Below are positions 7,105 through 16,735 of a stretch of 19,679 nt of DNA, piece after piece. The stretch is from positions 1 to 19,679 of the forward strand of contig NZ_JBBIUQ010000042.1 in assembly GCF_037440165.1 (NCBI RefSeq). The letters run 5' to 3'. Source of the DNA: Ignavibacterium sp037440165 (GTDB taxonomy: Bacteria; Bacteroidota; Ignavibacteria; Ignavibacteriales; Ignavibacteriaceae). A program made the translations under genes and the position numbers. Each line of letters opens with the position of its first letter. Within the stretch, counting starts at the first letter, position 1. Below the pieces are notes generated by a model. That model saw only the letters and a program-made list of their open reading frames with translations, had not been told where the DNA came from and made no database searches.

Positions 7105-8208
7105 TTAATACCAGAAATGAAATTGCATTACAAATGAATCATTATCAACAGAAGGGTTTTCTATTTGTAATCTGTATTGTGGTCTTATCTCGATAAAACT
7201 GTATGGCTGAAATTCAAAGCCAATAACAAATCTCGATGACTCATCACTTGATAAATTAATATTTGGATCAATTCTATCGTAACGAATAACTGCATCAAGT
7301 CCGGTTATTATTCCGTAAGAAGCTTCAATCATCATTACCGAAGTTTTTGTATCAGCCAAAAGTAAATTTTCAGCAATATCATACTCAGCAAGTAATGAGA
7401 ACTCATCGAAACTAAATCCTGTAAATCCACCAAACATATCCACCTTATCCGGAACTTTTGCTGATGAATAAAAGCCTCCAAGTAGTAAAGCAACTGAGCT
7501 GAATTTATGTGTTAACTCAATTCTGGAAGTAAATGTGGGGTCTTTTGATAAAGGTCGTGCGGGTGAAACATTGTTTGAACCGATGCTTGCAGATGCATAC
7601 AAAAATTTATCAGCATAAAAGCCGAGTTCAACTCCGGCTTCAGTGTAGAAGGGATTATAAATTAGTCCGCGATAAGTTCCCTGCGAGAAGAGTAAACCAA
7701 AATCACCACCACGCGTATAAGCTGTGTGATCGTCCATTCTCAACCCATAATTCGGAACAAATGCACCGGCTTTAATGTAGCTTTTGTTTGGTAATATGTG
7801 AGCAACACCATAACCTTCCCAGATTCTGTTAACGAAATCGTATTTTGCAATTACATTAATTTCTTTCGAGAGAGCAAAGTTTGAATAAATTGATCCGCTC
7901 ATATTCTGAAAATCAGTTCTTTTCTTTTCCTGAGAGTAAAGATATTGTGAGCGGAAATCCAAACCTATGTGGATGTTGTCGGATATTCGTGGTGACATTA
8001 TAAAATCTTTATCCGGAGTTGAAACCATACTCAGTACATTTTTTCCCCAATGCCAGCCATTCTCGCTTCTTATAATTCCACCTGAAGGATTATAATGGCA
8101 ATCAATGCAGCGGTCACCAAGTTTTACTGCAAAGCGAGGTAAGGCATCGATTGAATCCACTGATAAAAACAAGATTAAAAAACTAAACACAAAAGAAATG
8201 TATTTCAT
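7105..8208 (-). CDS. Outer-membrane beta-barrel with one N-terminal haem-c site
   Basis: A 367-residue exported protein. Residues 1-23 form a signal peptide. CIDCH (34-38) is a canonical CxxCH covalent haem-binding motif in the context RCIDCHYNPSGG, shared by a known group of monohaem domains placed before porin-like domains. From about residue 75 to the end the chain alternates polar and hydrophobic residues with many Tyr/Phe and short turns, as in an outer-membrane barrel. It closes with FVMQFHFWY, an aromatic C-terminus typical of BAM-inserted proteins. I infer an outer-membrane electron-transfer or haem-bearing porin, with the haem probably in the periplasm. No other cytochrome gene is next to it. 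AGGTG stands 8 bases before the ATG. It is transcribed towards the hairpin at 7037-7054; a 143-bp gap separates it from the gene upstream. Confidence 0.75.
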   Translation of the reverse strand: MKYISFVFSFLILFLSVDSIDALPRFAVKLGDRCIDCHYNPSGGIIRSENGWHWGKNVLSMVSTPDKDFIMSPRISDNIHIGLDFRSQYLYSQEKKRTDFQNMSGSIYSNFALSKEINVIAKYDFVNRIWEGYGVAHILPNKSYIKAGAFVPNYGLRMDDHTAYTRGGDFGLLFSQGTYRGLIYNPFYTEAGVELGFYADKFLYASASIGSNNVSPARPLSKDPTFTSRIELTHKFSSVALLLGGFYSSAKVPDKVDMFGGFTGFSFDEFSLLAEYDIAENLLLADTKTSVMMIEASYGIITGLDAVIRYDRIDPNINLSSDESSRFVIGFEFQPYSFIEIRPQYRLQIENPSVDNDSFVMQFHFWY

Positions 8209-8351
8209 AATGCACCTATATTTGATGAGTAATAGTGATAGAAAAAAATAATAATCCTGAACGGAAAATTTTGGTTTAGAAAAATGAACGACTAAAATGA
8301 ATTCTGCTTTATGTATTAGTTAAAAGGGAAGTAAATTCGTGACAAATTTTT

Positions 8352-11300
8352 TTAATTTAATTTCCTGGCAACAACAACAGTACTTTTTATTGTTTCAACC
8401 ACTCCGGAATTTTCGTTGAGTGATTCGAGAAGAATAATATAAATTCCGATTCGAAGCGGATTACCATCATCATCAAGTCCATCAAATATTACAGAACCTT
8501 TTGAGCTTCCCGGCTGATTGCTGTAAATGGTTCTGACGAGTCTTCCTCTGCTGTCAAATATTTTCAGTTTAATCTGAGAAACTGCCTGAGAAAGATTGAA
8601 GTTGATAATTGTATAATCTTCGAAACCATCATTATCTGGTGAGAATGGATTTGGAGAGACAGAAACGCCCGACTGCAGAGATTTATTTTCTGTAAAAATA
8701 CTGTTTTGAAAACCAGGTGTTCCTCCAACTTCATTTACACAGGTATTCCAGTTGAACTGATCGTTGCTGCCAAGTGCAGGATTAATTCTTTCTAATGATT
8801 TATTCTTCGTTGAGATGATGTTTTTGTTTTGCCATTTATCAGAATAATAAACCGAATCAATTACATTGCCTTGAACATCTTTAAGTAGTATTAATTCGCC
8901 AGTGTTAACTAATCCCAACGATGAAGTTCCGACAACAATTTTATAATCATAATTATAAAGATTATACTTGCTCAACATAATTGAGTCTGCAATTAATAGA
9001 AAGTATGATTTAGGTGGAAGCGAAAAACTTGTTGAAGACAATTTGTAAGTATTCCAATTTTCATCAGAGATTGTCCAGCCGCCAATGTTTATGCTATCAC
9101 TGCTCTGATTATAAAATTCAATATACTCGCTGTTATCAACATCCGGATCGAACATAATTTCATTTATAACAACTGTGTTTCGCTGATAAGACGGCATATT
9201 AAAAATAGAGTTTACTTCACCAGGAGTACTTCCATTCTGTGAAAGTGATAAAGTCCAGTTTGTGCTGTCGTTTGTTGGCTCACTCAAACTAATTCTTTCA
9301 AGTGACACACCTTTTTTATTTCCCCACGAAGAACGATAGAATAAACTATCAATTATTCCGTTTCTGAAATCGTATAGTACTACTCCGTCAGATGTATTTC
9401 CAAGCGTTCCGATGTTAGCATAAAAAACTTTTGACTGAACATTCGGATAAACACTGCGGAACGAAGTATCTCTTGAAATAATAAAGTATTCGTTCGGATG
9501 AATAAAAATATCTTCGGCACTAATTAATGCTTTTGTCGGAGTTGTGAGTACATCACCAATACTCCAGTTTTTTATATTAACCGAATCAGAAGAAGTATTA
9601 ACAAGTTCAACCCATTCGGGAGAGGAATCATTTGGATAGTACATCACCTCATTAATTTTTATTATCTCTGAGGCAAATCCCGGCTCAATAAATTTTTCAG
9701 AATAATTATTCAGAGTATCCACATCTTCTGCAAAACTAACTGAAGCTGCTACAAGAGTTCTTCTTTGAAGATTTTGAATTTGTGAGCTGGCTGAAATTAT
9801 TATTGAATCACCAGCAGCGAGGTTTGATGATGATTCTACTGAAAGAAGTCGATCAACCACATTATTTGAATCAGTATCAATGAAGAATTTTATTTCAAAT
9901 GCTGAAGCTGTATTCAATCCGGTGTTTTTAACTTTTGCAGAAACGGAAACATTATCACCTGCTACAGGAAACCTTGGACTGAAAATTATTTCAGCTGACT
10001 GAAGATCAAATACTTTTGGAGTTACGCTGTTAATTCTTCCCGGAGTACTTTGTTCAATATCAATGCTGCTTGCCCAGTTTGATGGCTGATTTGAATTTAC
10101 CAGTGATGAAATTCTTTCGAGTGAAAAACCATTTGTTCCGCCCCATTGATTTGAATAATACACTGAATCGATTGTTAATCCGCGATTATCTTTCAGAACA
10201 ACACCATCAATATCATTATTAAGTGTTGGCAAGCTGAGTTTCAAAACAGGTGAAAATATAAATCTATGATAGTTGAAGATAGATGTATCTTTGGTCAACA
10301 CAGCAAAATTCCCAGCACGAATAGTAAAGTCTGTTGTAATCTCAGCAGAAACAGGAGTTGTAATGACATCAGAAATTTTCCATCCGTTTAGATTTATATC
10401 TATACCAGAGTTATTATAAAGCTCAATCCATTCTGGTTCGCCGCCAAGCGGTGCAAACATTATTTCATTTACAACTATAGTCTGAAGTGGAAAACCAGGT
10501 TCGATAGTTTTGTAAAGATAATTATTCGAAGTATCCAGATCGATTTGAAAATCAGCAATTATAAAAATTCCTTTTTTGTTGATAAGATTCTGAATCAGAT
10601 AAGAAAAATTAACAACAGCAGAATCATTACTGCTCAGCTGAAGCTGTGTTAATGTCTCCAGCAGAATATCCGGAATGGAATCGAGATTTGTATCCTCAAA
10701 TAAACTTAATGTATATGAGGATGAAAAGTTTCCAATATTTTTAATCATTACAGCTATGTTAACATCATCACCATTGAGAGGGTATTTTGGCTGAAACAAA
10801 ATATCACTTATTAGTATGTCAAAATCTTTTTTAGTAACAGAATTAAAAGTGCCCGGAGTAGCTTTGTATTTACTTATTGAAGATTTCCAGTTAGTTGAAT
10901 CAGTTGAAGAAATGTTAACATCAACTCTCTCGAGAGATTTTCCATTTATTCCGCCCCAACCAGAAAAATACTGAAGCGAATCAATCACGCGATTTAATGA
11001 ATCGAGTAAAATGATTTTATCATCGGTGTTGTTAAGGGTAGGAAAAGAAGCGAAATAAATTCTTGATTGAATATTATAGAAGTTTATTACAGAGGAATCC
11101 TTTGCAATTACTAAAAATTCTTTTGGATGCAGAGTTAAAGTATCACTTATAACTTTAGTTGTATCAACTGCATCGGCGAGCTTGTAATTTTTAAGACTAA
11201 TTGTTTTCTCAGAACGGTTGAACAATTCAATCCATTCCGGCTCAGGTGATGATGGAGCATACATTATTTCATTTATCACAATATCATCTCTCGTTTCATT

Positions 11301-13031
11301 TACAGAAACACCAACCACTTTGGTGAAAGCAATATTGTTTGTTGAATCATCATCCTGCGAAGTGTTAACAAGCAGAATAAAATTATTTTCACCCTCATAA
11401 AAATTTTCTGTAATAAATTCTGAGGAGATCGAATCTCCAACTGCTAATGAATTAAAGCCTTGTTGAGAAACCAATTCACCCGATTGTGGAATTGAATCAA
11501 TGTTTGTGTCATTATATAATAGTAAATCGAAAGGTGCTGATAAATTTAAACCGATATTTTTAACTGTTGAGCTGAAAGAAATAGATTCTCCGATAATCCC
11601 ATATTCAAAAGCAGATTTGAATTTAGAAATTGTTAAATCATAATTTTTAGGAGTAACTGAATTAATCTTTCCCGGGGTTGCATTAAAAATGCTCTGTGAA
11701 GTTTTCCAGTTTTGAGGATCGTTACTCGGATTATCTTTAATTATTCTTTCAAGCGATTTTCCTCCAGTATTTCCTCCCCACGATGGAAAGTAGTTAACAG
11801 AATCAATCAAAGTATTAATTGAATCCTTAATAACGACAGCATCACCAGTATTGTTGAGCGCAGGTACTGAAATTTTTATAATCGGTGAACCAACAGGAAA
11901 GAAATTTAATATAGAAGAGTCTGCGGTTAGTACAACAAAAGAATCCGGCTGAAGAATAAAATCAGAATTTGTTATAGTAACACTTGTTGTTGCATCTGCA
12001 AATTTCCAATTTTTAAGATTTATTGGGCTTTCAGATTTATTAAAAACCTCAACCCATTCAGGCTGACCACTCGAAGGTGCGTACATTATTTCGTTGATGA
12101 TTAAATCATTATAAACATTCCCCGGCGGATAAATAGTAAAAGATTTAATCAATTGGTTGTTAAGCAAGTTTTCATCCTCATTAAAAATTACTTTTGATAT
12201 TATCTGATAAGTGCCAACTGAAAGAGATGAAAGAATTTCAGTAACTATCAAAGAATCATTGCTTTGAAGATTTGAAAATGATTGAGAGAAAACTAACTCA
12301 GTAATCTGTCCAACAGAATCAAAATTACTATCATTATAAATTTCAATTGAAAAATTATTAGCAGGCTGAGCGCCTTTATTTTTTATAGTTACAATTGCCG
12401 ATACATCTTCTCCAAGTATTGGCTGAGGGGGATTAAAAACTAATGATGAAACAAGCAAATCATAATTCAGCGGTGTAACCGAATTAGTAAAACCAGGCGT
12501 TCCGTTGCTGACAAGTGAATTAGCCCAGTTTGTTTGCAGCGAATCTCTGTTCATCAGAATTTTTTCATCTGAATAAGTTTGTAAGTTATTTGCAGAATAG
12601 AAGTAATAATCAACTGTATCGTCTGCAGAATTAAGAAGCCAAAGCGGCCTGCCTGTAGTATTTGCCATTCCGGATGAACCGAAAGCGCCATCAGAAATTT
12701 TTAAGACTAATGCATTCGTCGGCACTAAGCCAGAATATATTCCGTTGAGAAGATCGTAGTCATTTTCAAAAATTATTGCAAAAGTTTGCGGTGGAAGAAC
12801 AGTTCCAAATCCTGCATCAATGATTAAATCATTTGCGGAAGTGTAATACTTAATTTTCCAATTTGTAAGGTCAACTGATTCGGTAGTGCTTATGTTGTAT
12901 AGTTCAATGAATTCGTTGTTTCCGCTTGCAGGATAAAACATTATTTCAGAGAAAATGATTGAAGTATCTGATTGAGAAAAGATCAGATGAGTCACAAACA
13001 GTGGAAAAAACAAGTAAAGAATTTTAATCAT
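8352..13031 (-). CDS. Giant surface protein with six lamin-tail domains and CARDB-like spacers
   Basis: This is a 1559-residue exported protein. Residues 1-20 are a signal peptide (cleaved near FSQS). Six lamin-tail-domain (LTD) units follow at about 24-186, 308-460, 582-734, 850-1005, 1122-1275 and 1285-1445. Each begins (I/V)(I/V)NEIM(Y/F)xP...(P)EW(I/V)EL(F/Y)N, runs through (K/N)W(K/S)(I/F)xD, and ends SLERI...NW...TPG..NS. Between units 1-5 stand four CARDB-like adhesion modules (about 188-300, 463-575, 736-845, 1006-1117); none separates units 5 and 6. The repeat is about 270 residues. The end (about 1456-1559, VSPNPFSPDNDGFED to VVVARKLN) is a FlgD-like/gliding-type domain probably used as a T9SS sorting signal. 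The likely role is adhesion or an extracellular scaffold; no catalytic site is visible. There is no clear Shine-Dalgarno. It begins 28 bases after the dehydrogenase gene and is probably co-transcribed with it. Confidence 0.85.
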   Translation of the reverse strand: MIKILYLFFPLFVTHLIFSQSDTSIIFSEIMFYPASGNNEFIELYNISTTESVDLTNWKIKYYTSANDLIIDAGFGTVLPPQTFAIIFENDYDLLNGIYSGLVPTNALVLKISDGAFGSSGMANTTGRPLWLLNSADDTVDYYFYSANNLQTYSDEKILMNRDSLQTNWANSLVSNGTPGFTNSVTPLNYDLLVSSLVFNPPQPILGEDVSAIVTIKNKGAQPANNFSIEIYNDSNFDSVGQITELVFSQSFSNLQSNDSLIVTEILSSLSVGTYQIISKVIFNEDENLLNNQLIKSFTIYPPGNVYNDLIINEIMYAPSSGQPEWVEVFNKSESPINLKNWKFADATTSVTITNSDFILQPDSFVVLTADSSILNFFPVGSPIIKISVPALNNTGDAVVIKDSINTLIDSVNYFPSWGGNTGGKSLERIIKDNPSNDPQNWKTSQSIFNATPGKINSVTPKNYDLTISKFKSAFEYGIIGESISFSSTVKNIGLNLSAPFDLLLYNDTNIDSIPQSGELVSQQGFNSLAVGDSISSEFITENFYEGENNFILLVNTSQDDDSTNNIAFTKVVGVSVNETRDDIVINEIMYAPSSPEPEWIELFNRSEKTISLKNYKLADAVDTTKVISDTLTLHPKEFLVIAKDSSVINFYNIQSRIYFASFPTLNNTDDKIILLDSLNRVIDSLQYFSGWGGINGKSLERVDVNISSTDSTNWKSSISKYKATPGTFNSVTKKDFDILISDILFQPKYPLNGDDVNIAVMIKNIGNFSSSYTLSLFEDTNLDSIPDILLETLTQLQLSSNDSAVVNFSYLIQNLINKKGIFIIADFQIDLDTSNNYLYKTIEPGFPLQTIVVNEIMFAPLGGEPEWIELYNNSGIDINLNGWKISDVITTPVSAEITTDFTIRAGNFAVLTKDTSIFNYHRFIFSPVLKLSLPTLNNDIDGVVLKDNRGLTIDSVYYSNQWGGTNGFSLERISSLVNSNQPSNWASSIDIEQSTPGRINSVTPKVFDLQSAEIIFSPRFPVAGDNVSVSAKVKNTGLNTASAFEIKFFIDTDSNNVVDRLLSVESSSNLAAGDSIIISASSQIQNLQRRTLVAASVSFAEDVDTLNNYSEKFIEPGFASEIIKINEVMYYPNDSSPEWVELVNTSSDSVNIKNWSIGDVLTTPTKALISAEDIFIHPNEYFIISRDTSFRSVYPNVQSKVFYANIGTLGNTSDGVVLYDFRNGIIDSLFYRSSWGNKKGVSLERISLSEPTNDSTNWTLSLSQNGSTPGEVNSIFNMPSYQRNTVVINEIMFDPDVDNSEYIEFYNQSSDSINIGGWTISDENWNTYKLSSTSFSLPPKSYFLLIADSIMLSKYNLYNYDYKIVVGTSSLGLVNTGELILLKDVQGNVIDSVYYSDKWQNKNIISTKNKSLERINPALGSNDQFNWNTCVNEVGGTPGFQNSIFTENKSLQSGVSVSPNPFSPDNDGFEDYTIINFNLSQAVSQIKLKIFDSRGRLVRTIYSNQPGSSKGSVIFDGLDDDGNPLRIGIYIILLESLNENSGVVETIKSTVVVARKLN

Positions 13032-13059
13032 AAATAATTAAAATATTTCTGTCAGAATT

Positions 13060-13827
13060 TTATTTTCTTGGAATTGGCTCACGGGAAGCAAGAAATTCAA
13101 AAAGAAAATCGGGCATAATTCTTAAAAATCTTACAGCAAGAGAAATAGCTAACGGAAACTGAATTCTCTTCTTTTCTTTCTTTATCCCATTAACAATTAT
13201 CGAAGCCGCTTTATCTGGTTCCATTAAGAAAGGCATAAAGAATTCATTCTTATCTGTCATTGGAGTTTTTACGAAACCAGGTCTTACAGTTATAACTTTA
13301 ACATTGTAAGGCTTTAATTCAATTCTTAAACTTTCAAGAAAAATTGATGCAGCAGCTTTACTTGCACAATAAAATCCGCTTTTGGGGAAACCACGGCTAT
13401 CAGCAAGACTTGAAACACCAACAATTACTCCATTGCGTTCTGACATAAAATCCGGAAGGAGAACCTCAACAAAATTTATTATTCCCAACACATTGGTATC
13501 AAAAGTTACCTTTGCCTTTTCAGAACTAAACTCTTTAACACTTGATCTGAAACTGACTCCGGAATTGAGAAGAGCAATATCAACTTTACCAAAATCAATT
13601 TTAATCTGGCGATAAACATTTTTTACTTCATCAACATTAGTTACATCGCATTTATATGAAGCCACTCTGGTTTTAACTTCAAGATTTGCTGCAAACTTAT
13701 CTAAAACCTCTTTTCTTCTTGCTGTTAGTGCAATCAAAGCACCTTCCTGTGCAAACTTTTTAGCAATGGCTTCACCTATTCCTGATGATGCACCTGTTAT
13801 CAGAACAACTTTGTTTTTTAAGTTCAT
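13060..13827 (-). CDS. Short-chain dehydrogenase/reductase (SDR)
   Basis: A 255-residue classical SDR, a cytosolic NAD(P)-dependent oxidoreductase. The Rossmann cofactor motif is TGASSGIG (11-18), with R37-R38 after the second strand suggesting NADP preference. NSG (88-90) replaces the usual NAG, the catalytic Ser is S140, and Y153-x3-K157 is intact. PGFVKTPM (183-190) is the usual nucleotide-side loop after strand 6. The C-terminal tail (FPLAISLAVRFLRIMPDFLFEFLA) is hydrophobic and may touch the membrane, as in some lipid- or dihydroflavonol-type members. The substrate cannot be told from sequence. No Shine-Dalgarno is visible before ATG 13827. It is the first gene of a leftward pair with the lamin-tail protein, with no evident shared function, and diverges from the DUF3109 gene. 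Confidence 0.88.
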   Translation of the reverse strand: MNLKNKVVLITGASSGIGEAIAKKFAQEGALIALTARRKEVLDKFAANLEVKTRVASYKCDVTNVDEVKNVYRQIKIDFGKVDIALLNSGVSFRSSVKEFSSEKAKVTFDTNVLGIINFVEVLLPDFMSERNGVIVGVSSLADSRGFPKSGFYCASKAAASIFLESLRIELKPYNVKVITVRPGFVKTPMTDKNEFFMPFLMEPDKAASIIVNGIKKEKKRIQFPLAISLAVRFLRIMPDFLFEFLASREPIPRK

Positions 13828-13968
13828 ATCAGATTAAATTTTTCTGCTAAAATCTATAATAACTTTTCATTGAAATCAAAAATTATACTCATCAAAAATT
13901 TACTTGAATATTACGAGGTTAAAAATTTTTCGTTTATATTTTGTGCGAAAATCACAAATTTTATTCAG

Positions 13969-14538
13969 ATGTTTTTTGGTAATATAATTGCTATTGATGA
14001 TGTGCTCGTAAGGGAAGAAGTGCTGAATACTCCTTTTGCCTGTGACCTTAAAAAATGTAAAGGTGCCTGCTGCACTTTGGATAGCGAATTCGGTGCTCCT
14101 GTTACAGAAGAAGAAATTGAACAGATTGAACAAATACTTCCTGTAGTGAAGCAGTATATTACTGAAGAGCATAGAAAAGAGATTGAACAAAACGGGTTCT
14201 TCGAAAAAAAACACGATGAGCTTTTGCTGAGAAGTATTAAAAATAAAGCTTGCGTATTTGTTTACTACGAAGGCGATATTGCCAAATGCTCTATCGAAAA
14301 AGCATATTTTGATGGAAAGGTGAAATTCAGGAAACCAATTTCCTGTCACTTATTTCCGATAAGAGTTTCAAAATTCGGAGGAGATATTCTTCGATACGAA
14401 AAGTTCGGAGAATGTAATCCTGCACTTGAAAACGGGAAACAACTTAACATAACAATTGCAGAGTTCTGTAAAGAATCTTTAATAAGACAATATGGAGAAA
14501 AATGGTATTCACAACTAAAGGAAAAATCGGGTCGTTAA
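13969..14538 (+). CDS. DUF3109 family cysteine-rich protein
   Basis: The frame is open from ATG 13870, but the family begins near MFFGNIIAIDDVLVREEVL, so I start at ATG 13969 (189 residues); the preceding 33 codons are AT-rich and look like leader. The core CDLKKCKGACC (25-35) is followed by conserved Cys in KACVF, AKCSI, ISCHLFPIR, GECNP and EFCKE, about nine in total. This is the DUF3109 pattern, related to the YkgJ-like CxxxCxxCC proteins thought to bind zinc or an Fe-S cluster. The biochemical role is unknown. The gene is the first of a tight rightward set: its stop is one base before the rpoN start, which implies co-transcription and coupled translation. The upstream 140 bases to the SDR gene must hold two divergent promoters. 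The start choice is moderately certain. Confidence 0.82.
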   Translation: MFFGNIIAIDDVLVREEVLNTPFACDLKKCKGACCTLDSEFGAPVTEEEIEQIEQILPVVKQYITEEHRKEIEQNGFFEKKHDELLLRSIKNKACVFVYYEGDIAKCSIEKAYFDGKVKFRKPISCHLFPIRVSKFGGDILRYEKFGECNPALENGKQLNITIAEFCKESLIRQYGEKWYSQLKEKSGR

Positions 14539-14539
14539 T

Positions 14540-16003
14540 ATGCTAACACTTAATCAAAGACTATCACAACAGCAGAGACTTTCTCCTCAGCAGATACAAT
14601 ATCAGAAATTACTTCAGCTGAACAATCTTGCGCTTGAACAGAGAATTAAAACAGAGCTGGAAATAAATCCATTGCTGGTTGAAGAAATGGAACTTGATAC
14701 CGAGCAGGAAGATAAAGACAAAGAAACCGAGAGTGAAACTGAAACCGAAGTTGATTCAGCTGAAGAATCAGACAAATCTGATGAAGAGTTCACTCTCGAA
14801 GATTTTATGAATGATGATGAACTTGATCATGAAAAACTAAACAGAAGTAACGACGAAGAAGTTTTTCATCCGATTGCACCACAAAGAACTTCTCTTTACG
14901 AGCATCTTCGCGAACAACTGATGGTGCTTGACCTTGATGATAATCTTTATATGCTTGGCGAAGAAATTATTGGCAATCTTGATGCAGATGGTTACATGAA
15001 AAGAAATCTCGCTGAAATAGTCAATGAACTTGAACTTTTTGAACATGTAAAAATTGATATGAAGGATGCCGAAGAACTGTTGAAGAAAATCCAAAAGTTT
15101 GACCCGATTGGAATTGCAAGCCGAACATTGCAGGAATGTCTTATAGTCCAGCTTCAGGAAGCAAAAGCAGATGAGTATTACAAATACATTGCTGTTAAAA
15201 TTCTCGAAGATTATTACGATGAGTTTACAAAGCGAAGATTCGATATCATTAAAAAGAAAATGAAACTTACGGATGATACTTTGAAAGAAGCTCTCGACTT
15301 AATTCAGAAAATGAACCCAAAACCCGGCGAAGGCAGTATTGATATTGTTGAAATGATTCAGGTTACTCCAGATTTTATTGTTGAAAAGGTGAATGATTCG
15401 TGGATTATTACGCTTAATGATAAATCCATGCCTTCAATTACGATTGATAAAAAATATCTTGAGATGTTCGATGCAAATAAAAGAAAAAAACGCTCCGACA
15501 GAGAAAAAGCGACCTACAAATTTCTTCGCGAAAAATTTGAATCGGCAAAGTGGTTTATTGCGTGCATTCAGCAAAGACGCGATACTTTAATGAAAATTAT
15601 GCGTGCTATTCTCGAAATGCAGTATGAATTTTTCGAAAAAGGACCGAAATATCTTAAGCCAATGATTTACAAAGATATTGCAGATATTATCGGAATGGAT
15701 ATTTCAACAATCAGCCGCGTTGTCAATGGAAAGTATGTTCAAAGTCCGCAGGGAATTCATGAGCTTAAATACTTCTTCAGCGAAGGACTTTCAACAGATA
15801 CAGGTGAAGAAGTTTCAAACAAACATATAAGAGAAAGAGTTAAAGAAATTATTGAATCGGAAAACAAGAAAGCTCCATACAGCGATGAAAAAATTGCCAA
15901 GATGCTTCAGGCAGAAGGAATTCATGTTGCAAGAAGAACGATTGCGAAATATCGTGAAATGTTAAAAATTCCAGTAGCAAGACTTCGTAAAGAAAATATT
16001 TGA
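14540..16003 (+). CDS. rpoN: RNA polymerase sigma-54 factor
   Basis: A 487-residue sigma-54, which recruits RNA polymerase to -24/-12 promoters and needs an AAA+ activator to open DNA. Region I (1-50) is Gln/Leu-rich (LSQQQRLSPQQIQYQKLLQL), the part contacted by activators. Region II (about 51-105) is strongly acidic. The core-binding part spans about 110-310 (NLDADGY, FDPIGIASRTLQECL). The helix-turn-helix is near 378-398 (IADIIGMDISTISRVVNGKYV). The RpoN box is ARRTIAKYRE (464-473), nearly the consensus ARRTVAKYRE. All regions are present and the length is normal. Its start follows the DUF3109 stop by one base, and its TGA overlaps the next ATG (TGATG), so the three genes are translationally linked. 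No activator gene and no convincing -24/-12 site are in the window. Confidence 0.96.
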   Translation: MLTLNQRLSQQQRLSPQQIQYQKLLQLNNLALEQRIKTELEINPLLVEEMELDTEQEDKDKETESETETEVDSAEESDKSDEEFTLEDFMNDDELDHEKLNRSNDEEVFHPIAPQRTSLYEHLREQLMVLDLDDNLYMLGEEIIGNLDADGYMKRNLAEIVNELELFEHVKIDMKDAEELLKKIQKFDPIGIASRTLQECLIVQLQEAKADEYYKYIAVKILEDYYDEFTKRRFDIIKKKMKLTDDTLKEALDLIQKMNPKPGEGSIDIVEMIQVTPDFIVEKVNDSWIITLNDKSMPSITIDKKYLEMFDANKRKKRSDREKATYKFLREKFESAKWFIACIQQRRDTLMKIMRAILEMQYEFFEKGPKYLKPMIYKDIADIIGMDISTISRVVNGKYVQSPQGIHELKYFFSEGLSTDTGEEVSNKHIRERVKEIIESENKKAPYSDEKIAKMLQAEGIHVARRTIAKYREMLKIPVARLRKENI

Positions 16004-16629
16004 TGCAATACTTTTATGATGTTCTTTTACTCTTACTGCTTTTAGGATTATTCGGATACACACACTCTCTTCTTGCCTCGTTAAAGGTAAAAGAATTTAT
16101 CAGGCAGCAATTCGGTAAAGCAATAGCATTCTACAGATTATTCTATAACTTATTCTCGCTTATCTCGTTATATCTGATTTGGGAATATGCGCCGCATCCA
16201 TCATTGCAAATCTATAAACTCAATTCACCATTTGATTATCTTGTTTTAATCCCACAGTTTCTCTCGCTGATCGGTATTATCTGGTGTTTCAGGTATTTCT
16301 CTGTCAAAGAATTTTTAGGATTAAGTCAGATAGAAAGATTTCTTAACAAAGAATTTTCTGATGACGAATTGGATGAGAAGATGTTTTTTAGAATTGATGG
16401 ACCATACAAATACTCAAGACATCCGATATATTTTTTTTCAATTGTGTTTTTAATATTCAGAGCAGAAATGGATTTGTTTTACCTCACAATGCTCATTGCA
16501 TTCATAATTTATTTTTACATCGGCTCTGTTTATGAGGAAATGAGATTGCTTAAGATTTTCGGGAAAGATTATGAAGAATATCAGAAGAAAGTACCAAGAA
16601 TTTTCCCCCGAGTGTTTACAAAATCATAA
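16003..16629 (+). CDS. NnrU/isoprenylcysteine methyltransferase-like membrane protein
   Basis: A 208-residue integral membrane protein. About five hydrophobic segments can be seen (near 5-20, 45-62, 78-97, 140-155, 158-175). The C-terminal motif GPYKYSRHPIYF, then YEEMRLLKIFGKDYEEYQKKVPRIFPR, is the S-adenosylmethionine-binding signature of the ICMT/PEMT membrane methyltransferase superfamily, which includes NnrU- and MddA-like proteins. A lipid or thiol methyltransferase activity is plausible; the substrate is unknown. The ATG overlaps the rpoN TGA as TGATG, so I prefer 16003 over the TTG at 16000. The gene ends 106 bases before the hslV ATG, so it is probably the last of the DUF3109-rpoN set. 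Confidence 0.78.
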   Translation: MQYFYDVLLLLLLLGLFGYTHSLLASLKVKEFIRQQFGKAIAFYRLFYNLFSLISLYLIWEYAPHPSLQIYKLNSPFDYLVLIPQFLSLIGIIWCFRYFSVKEFLGLSQIERFLNKEFSDDELDEKMFFRIDGPYKYSRHPIYFFSIVFLIFRAEMDLFYLTMLIAFIIYFYIGSVYEEMRLLKIFGKDYEEYQKKVPRIFPRVFTKS

Positions 16630-16722
16630 CTTAATTCAGGCAATTTCTTAAAGTAAAAATTATTTTATCATAATTCAGAGTTTAATTTTTTAAGTTAGAA
16701 TAAGACTATTAAAATCTTTCAG

Positions 16723-16727
16723 CAGGA
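16723..16727 (+). promoter_or_regulatory. Ribosome binding site deciding the hslV start
   Basis: The purine-rich caggag (GGAG core) stands 8 bases before ATG 16736 and too close to the upstream TTG at 16730. It supports starting HslV at 16736. Confidence 0.6.
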
Positions 16728-16735
16728 GTTTGAAA

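Noticed and set aside
13870..13968. Extending the DUF3109 gene upstream to ATG 13870
   Set aside because: The extra 33 residues have no family match as I know it, lie in very AT-rich DNA near the divergent gene and lack a ribosome binding site; the family starts near residue 34.
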